This document shows positions 59,992 to 64,000 of a stretch of 64,000 nucleotides of DNA, piece by piece. The stretch comes from Variovorax sp. TBS-050B (GTDB taxonomy: Bacteria; Pseudomonadota; Gammaproteobacteria; Burkholderiales; Burkholderiaceae_C), in the NCBI RefSeq assembly GCF_029893635.1, contig NZ_JARXYR010000002.1, positions 620,001-684,000 on the forward strand, written 5' to 3'. Within the stretch, counting starts at the first letter, position 1. Each line of letters begins with the position of its first letter. The notes beneath the pieces are model-generated. The model saw nothing but the letters and a program-made list of their open reading frames with translations. It was not told the DNA's origin and made no database searches. The position numbers were made by a program, and so were the translations under genes.

Positions 59992-60684
59992 TTACTCGCC
60001 GGCGCGGTGCAGGCGCGATTCAGGCACCGTCTTGAGCTCGCCGGGCAGCGAGCTGATGTAGCTCGCGAGCGTCTTGAGTTCGGCGTTGGTGAACTTCTTG
60101 GGCTCGACCTGCTGGGCCATCACCGCGTTCGAGCGGCCGAGGTGCAGGTTGTTCTTCACGCGGTACGACTTGAGCGCCACGAGCAGGTAGTCGGCATGCT
60201 GGCCGGCCAGCTTGGGCACGGTGCCGTCGTTCGGCGTGTTGAAGTTGGCGCCGTGGCACTTGGTGCAGCTGTTGTCCTTGTCGCGCGACACCAGCGCCTG
60301 CACGTTCTCGGGCATGGGCTTGGCCGGGGCGGCGGGGGGCGCATCGCCCTCCTTCAGGCCGAGCTGGCTGTAGTAGGCCGCGATGTCGGCGATGTCCTGC
60401 TCGCTGAGCGTGTCGGCGATCGCGCGCATGGTGGGGTGCTTGCGGTCGCCGCCCTTGTAGGCGGTGAGCGCCGCGCTGATGTAGCTGGCGCTCTGGCCCG
60501 CGATCATCGGCACCTTGTGGATCTCCGGGAAGCTGGCCTGGTAGCCGATGATGCCGTGGCAGCCCACGCACATCGCCACCTTCTTGGAACCGTCCTGGGC
60601 CTTGCCCGTGACTTGCTGGGCCTGCGCCGAGACCGTCACGCAAGCGACAGCGAAGGCAAACATCGTGGTCAACAACTTGTTCAT
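59992..60684 (-). CDS. Diheme cytochrome c (c4 type)
   Basis: 230 residues with a signal peptide (MNKLLTTMFAFAVACVTVSA). Two heme-binding motifs, CVGCH (~39) and CTKCH (~140), each head a cytochrome c fold with a distal-Met candidate (MIAGQSASYI; PKLAGQHADYL...). The two-domain layout is that of periplasmic cytochrome c4, which passes electrons to terminal oxidases. It is divergent from the moxR gene. Confidence 0.9.
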   Translation of the reverse strand: MNKLLTTMFAFAVACVTVSAQAQQVTGKAQDGSKKVAMCVGCHGIIGYQASFPEIHKVPMIAGQSASYISAALTAYKGGDRKHPTMRAIADTLSEQDIADIAAYYSQLGLKEGDAPPAAPAKPMPENVQALVSRDKDNSCTKCHGANFNTPNDGTVPKLAGQHADYLLVALKSYRVKNNLHLGRSNAVMAQQVEPKKFTNAELKTLASYISSLPGELKTVPESRLHRAGE

Positions 60685-60732
60685 TTTGCGCGCACAATCT
60701 CGTGGAGATACAGTTTTTCGAATCAACATTCG

Positions 60733-60738
60733 ATTATA
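60733..60738 (-). promoter_or_regulatory. TATAAT -10 box of the cytochrome gene
   Basis: The minus strand reads TTGCATATAATCG, with a TATAAT about 50 bases before the ATG at 60684. The best -35 (TTGCAT, 60766-60761) is 22 bases away, longer than ideal. Confidence 0.45.
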
Positions 60739-60849
60739 TGCAAGGGTCCTCCCCGACCCCATGCAAGCCGCCCAAGAGGTTGCATCCAGCGGGATCGAGT
60801 GTGTTCTTTTCTCCACCACCCACCCTTTCCACCTTGCGCGCGCCGACTC

Positions 60850-61704
60850 ATGAAATTCAAGGGCTCTGACAACTACGTCGCCACCCAGGACCTGATGCTG
60901 GCGGTCAATGCCGCCATCACCCTCAAACGTCCGTTGCTCGTCAAGGGCGAACCCGGCACCGGCAAGACCATGCTGGCCGAGGAAGTGGCGCAGTCGCTCG
61001 GGCTGCCGCTGCTGCAGTGGCACATCAAGTCGACCACCAAGGCGCAGCAGGGCCTCTACGAATACGACGCGGTGAGCCGCCTGCGCGACTCGCAGCTCGC
61101 CGACGTCGACGGCGGCGAGCGCGTGCGCGACATCCACAACTACATCGTCAAGGGCGTGCTCTGGCAGGCCTTCACGGCCGACCAGCCGGTGGCGCTCCTG
61201 ATCGACGAGATCGACAAGGCCGACATCGAATTCCCGAACGACCTGCTGCGGGAAATCGACCGCATGGAGTTCTACTGCTACGAGACGCGCGAACTGATCC
61301 GCGCCAAGCACCGGCCGGTGGTGTTCATCACCTCGAACAACGAGAAGGAACTGCCCGACGCCTTCCTGCGCCGCTGCTTCTTCCACTACATCAAGTTCCC
61401 CGACGCCGAGACCATGAAGCACATCGTGGCGGTGCACTTCCCCGGCCTCAAGCAGGAACTGCTCACGGCCGCGATGAAGACCTTCTACGACGTGCGCAAC
61501 CTGCCCGGCCTGAAGAAGAAGCCCTCGACCTCCGAACTGCTCGACTGGCTCAAGCTGCTGATGGCCGAGGAGATTCCGCTCGAGGCGCTGCAGAGCAAAG
61601 ACGACAAGGTCGCCGTGCCGCCGCTCGTGGGCGCGCTGCTCAAGAACGAACAGGACGTGACGCTCTTCGAGAAGCTCGTCTTCATGCAGCGCAACAACCG
61701 ATGA
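60850..61704 (+). CDS. MoxR-family AAA+ ATPase
   Basis: 284 residues. Walker A is VKGEPGTGKTMLAEEVA, Walker B ALLIDEIDKADIEF, and sensor 1 VVFITSNNEKELPDAF with the arginine finger in LRRCFFHYIKFP. MoxR proteins act as chaperones that insert metals or assemble complexes together with vWA partners. The vWA gene three positions downstream (62600) is its likely partner. It ends overlapping the small membrane protein gene (ATGA). Confidence 0.92.
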   Translation: MKFKGSDNYVATQDLMLAVNAAITLKRPLLVKGEPGTGKTMLAEEVAQSLGLPLLQWHIKSTTKAQQGLYEYDAVSRLRDSQLADVDGGERVRDIHNYIVKGVLWQAFTADQPVALLIDEIDKADIEFPNDLLREIDRMEFYCYETRELIRAKHRPVVFITSNNEKELPDAFLRRCFFHYIKFPDAETMKHIVAVHFPGLKQELLTAAMKTFYDVRNLPGLKKKPSTSELLDWLKLLMAEEIPLEALQSKDDKVAVPPLVGALLKNEQDVTLFEKLVFMQRNNR

Positions 61705-61955
61705 ACCCGCAGGGCCACGAGGCGCACCCGGTCGGCCAGCTGTTCAAGCTGGGCCTCGCGCAGGCCGTGCTGTTCTTCCTGGGCGCCCTGCTCGGCCGCT
61801 GGATCGGCCTTCTGCTCGGGCTCGATGCCTTCGGCCCCGACGGCTGGGGCAACCGCGAGATCTTCGGCATCCTGCTGATCGGCCTGGGCGGCGGTGGCGG
61901 CGTGCAACTCGCGCGCCTGTGGTACGACCGCAAGTACGGCAAGCCGCCGCGCTGA
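61701..61955 (+). CDS. Small membrane protein between moxR and GNAT genes
   Basis: 84 residues. Two predicted helices: AVLFFLGALLGRWIGLLLGL and IFGILLIGLGGGGGVQLARLW, with a short charged loop and a basic tail. No family recognised. It overlaps moxR by 4 bases, so it is co-translated with it. Confidence 0.7.
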   Translation: MNPQGHEAHPVGQLFKLGLAQAVLFFLGALLGRWIGLLLGLDAFGPDGWGNREIFGILLIGLGGGGGVQLARLWYDRKYGKPPR

Positions 61956-61986
61956 AAAAAAGAATCTGCTTCGAAGGTGTTGTGAG

Positions 61987-62584
61987 ATGGCATTCGTCGA
62001 ACCCGTCACGCTGAAGGCCCGCGACCTCGCACTGGTGCCGCTCGCGCTCGACCATGAAGAAGGCCTGCGCGCGGCCGCGGCCGACGGCGAACTCTGGAAA
62101 CTGCGCGTGACCTCGGTGCCCGAGCCGCAAGAAACCCGCGCCTACATCGAGACCGCGCTCGCGGGCCGCGAGGCCGGCCACCGCTTCGCCTTCGCCGTGA
62201 CCGAGGCCGCGACCGGCACCGTGCTCGGCAGCACCAGCTTCCACGACATCCTGCCCGCGGTGAAGCGCGTGGAGATCGGCTACACCTGGTACGCCAGGCG
62301 CTGCCAGCGCACGCACGTCAACACCACCTGCAAGCTGCTGATGCTGAGCCACGCCTTCGATACCCTCGGCTGCCACGTGGTGGGCTGGCGCACCGACAAT
62401 TTCAACTTCGCGTCGCAGGCCGCCATCGAGCGGCTCGGCGCCAAGAAGGACGGCGTGATCCGCGGCCATGCATTGAGGCGCGACGGCACGATCCCGCGAC
62501 ACCGTCATGTACAGCCTGCGCTCGGGCGAATGGCCCGAGGTCAAGGCACAGCTGCTCTATCTGCTCGACAAGCCGCGAAGCTGA
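61987..62584 (+). pseudogene. GNAT-family N-acetyltransferase, single-base frameshift
   Basis: The frame from ATG 61987 encodes MAFVEPVTLKARDLALVPL through a typical GNAT domain (FAVTEAATGTVLGSTSF; KRVEIGYTWYARRCQRTHVN, the acetyl-CoA loop region; KLLMLSHAFDTLGCHVVGW) to LRRDGTI at ~62492. The proper C-terminus, RDTVMYSLRSGEWPEVK to the TGA at 62582-62584, is in the next frame. Dropping one C from CCC (62493-62495) joins them into a ~198-residue protein similar to RimJ/RimL-type acetyltransferases. Sequencing error or true mutation cannot be told apart here. Confidence 0.8.
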
Positions 62585-62599
62585 AGGAGGTCTGCCGCC

Positions 62600-63787
62600 A
62601 TGCTCATCGACTTCTTCTACACCCTGCGCTCGGCCAAGCTGCCGGTGTCGGTCAAGGAATACCTCACGCTGCTCGAGGCGCTGCAGGCCGACGTGGTGGG
62701 GCCGAATTCCGACGGCGCCTTCGGCATGGACGACTTCTACTACCTCTCGCGCACCGCGCTGGTGAAGGACGAGAAGCACTACGACAAGTTCGACCGCGCC
62801 TTCGCCGCCTACTTCAAGGGCGTCGAGATGCTGACCGACTTCACCAAGGAAGTGCCGCTCGACTGGCTGCGCAAGACGCTGGAGCGCGAGTTCACGGCCG
62901 AGGAGAAGGCCAAGATCGAGAAGATGGGCTGGGACGAGCTCATGGAAACGCTCAAGAAGCGCTTCGAGGAGCAGAAGGAGCGCCACGAGGGCGGCAACAA
63001 GTGGATCGGCACCGGCGGCACCTCGCCCTTCGGCCACGGCGGCTACAACCCGCAGGGCGTGCGCATCGGCGGCGCGGGCAAGAACAGGAGCGCGGTGAAG
63101 GTGTGGGACCAGCGCGCCTACAAGGATTACGACGACACGCAGGAGCTCGGCACGCGCAACATCAAGGTCGCGCTGCGCCGGCTGCGCAAGTTCGCGCGCG
63201 AGGGCCACGAGGACGAGCTCGACCTCGACGAGACCATCCACAAGACGGCCGCCAACGCGGGCCTGCTCGACATCAAGATGCGCCCCGAGCGCCACAACAA
63301 CGTCAAGGTGCTGCTGCTGATGGACGTGGGCGGCACGATGGACGAGCACATCCAGCGCGTGGAAGAGCTGTTCTCGGCCGTGAAGACCGAGTTCAAGCAC
63401 CTGGAGTTCTACTACTTCCACAACTGCGTCTACGACTTCATGTGGAAGAACAACAAGCGCCGCTTCTCCGAGAAGTTCGCGACCTGGGACATCCTGCGCA
63501 AGTACAACAAGGACTACAAGCTCATCTTCGTCGGCGACGCGACCATGAGCCCCTACGAGATCCTGCAGCCCGGCGGCAGCGTCGAGTACAACAACGAGGA
63601 AGCGGGCGCCGAGTGGATCCAGCGCCTCACGCATGCCTTCCCGAAGTTCGCCTGGATCAACCCCGAGCCGCAGGGCATGTGGCAGTATCGCCAGAGCATC
63701 GCGGTGATGCAGCAGCTGATGTCGAACCGCATGTACCCGCTGACCCTGCGCGGCCTCGAGGACGCGATGCGCATGCTTTCGAAGTAG
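62600..63787 (+). CDS. vWA-domain protein, CoxE-like
   Basis: 395 residues. It starts MLIDFFYTLRSAKLPVSVKEYL, has a charged helical region (~100-215), then a vWA fold (VKVLLLMDVGGTMDEHIQRVEELF). The MIDAS reads DVGGT rather than DxSxS, as in this family. Later segments FEFYYFHNC-like (LEFYYFHNCVYDF) and LIFVGDATMSPYE are conserved. MoxR-vWA pairs mature metalloenzymes or protein complexes; the client is not evident. It has GGAGG before the ATG. Confidence 0.88.
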   Translation: MLIDFFYTLRSAKLPVSVKEYLTLLEALQADVVGPNSDGAFGMDDFYYLSRTALVKDEKHYDKFDRAFAAYFKGVEMLTDFTKEVPLDWLRKTLEREFTAEEKAKIEKMGWDELMETLKKRFEEQKERHEGGNKWIGTGGTSPFGHGGYNPQGVRIGGAGKNRSAVKVWDQRAYKDYDDTQELGTRNIKVALRRLRKFAREGHEDELDLDETIHKTAANAGLLDIKMRPERHNNVKVLLLMDVGGTMDEHIQRVEELFSAVKTEFKHLEFYYFHNCVYDFMWKNNKRRFSEKFATWDILRKYNKDYKLIFVGDATMSPYEILQPGGSVEYNNEEAGAEWIQRLTHAFPKFAWINPEPQGMWQYRQSIAVMQQLMSNRMYPLTLRGLEDAMRMLSK

Positions 63788-63860
63788 GACTGCACGCCGC
63801 GGCCGTCTCTGTATCGGCCCGCTTACCGGATTCGGCGCGCCTTGCTGTCAAAATCCGCGC

Positions 63861-64000
63861 ATGTTCAGGGCGGCTCCAGTCTTCACGCCGGCGTGGTTGC
63901 CGGCTTTGCTTTTTTTCGGCGTCCTGCTTCTGCAGGGTTGCAGCCTGCTGCCGAAGCGCGACGCGGCCGGCGAAAGGCCCGCCGGCGCGCCCGCACTGGT
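63861..64000 (+). CDS. Lipoprotein-type exported protein, N-terminal fragment
   Basis: The ATG at 63861 starts a frame open to the window edge (46 complete codons). It has a hydrophobic signal (WLPALLFFGVLLL) ending in the lipobox LLQGCS, then SLLPKRDAAG. In Comamonadaceae, TamA-like (autotransporter assembly) proteins begin similarly, but too little is present to decide. Confidence 0.5.
   Translation, partial: MFRAAPVFTPAWLPALLFFGVLLLQGCSLLPKRDAAGERPAGAPAL

Overview
The window is GC-rich betaproteobacterial chromosome. The protein families point to Comamonadaceae, most likely Variovorax or a close relative: Bug-type tripartite-tricarboxylate substrate-binding proteins, DUF4148, DUF3613, a beta-proteobacterial Flp/Tad cluster, and an intergenic element with a CCCCCTCGAGGGGG core. 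This placement is inference from gene content. No phage or insertion sequence was recognised.

Layout. 0-10 kb: small regulators with their targets (a TetR repressor divergent from a VOC-VOC-MFS-DUF1428 operon), a TSUP permease, a DoxX protein, and a Crp/Fnr regulator back to back with a membrane ferredoxin-nucleotide cyclase fusion. 10-17 kb: a complete RNA-repair operon on the minus strand, rsr (Ro60), two Y RNAs, rtcB, a zinc-ribbon gene and rtcA, behind a consensus sigma-54 promoter and divergent from the activator gene rtcR. One Y RNA carries a circularly permuted tRNA-like module. 17-21 kb: a lipoprotein hydrolase, an ornithine-cyclodeaminase-family enzyme, an 83-residue orphan behind a perfect sigma-54 promoter, and a secreted zincin-like protein. 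21-28 kb: beta-ketoadipate genes pcaIJ and pcaF with an IclR regulator, Bug proteins and a phytase-like lipoprotein. 28-31 kb: a TPR protein and a frameshifted L,D-transpeptidase.

31-45 kb is a full Flp/Tad pilus cluster: pilin, prepilin peptidase, CpaB, secretin, TadZ, TadA, TadB, TadC, TadD, DUF3613, two TadE-like pseudopilins and TadG, ending in a sigma-54 activator. 45-57 kb, on the opposite strand, encodes a type I secretion system (TolC, HlyD, ABC), a Pal-like lipoprotein, a two-domain protein with a degenerate MurF-like half, a coupled 46-residue membrane peptide, and a 989-residue repeat protein. That protein has an N-terminal LapA-like region, 88 residues of alternating Ala-Asp, and tandem 24-residue Gly/Leu/Asp repeats. 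Both blocks start from sigma-54-type promoters preceded by clustered GTTAC/GTAAC boxes, and the boxes also precede the ABC gene. This suggests common control by the activator at 43.6-45.0 kb.

57-60 kb holds pcaQ and pcaHG (protocatechuate 3,4-dioxygenase), so the window carries the first (HG) and last (IJ, F) steps of the protocatechuate branch in two places. 60-64 kb has a two-heme cytochrome c and a MoxR / small membrane protein / GNAT / vWA group. The GNAT gene and the L,D-transpeptidase each appear to carry one extra C in a C run. Many intergenic gaps are only a few bases and many start and stop codons overlap, indicating long operons.
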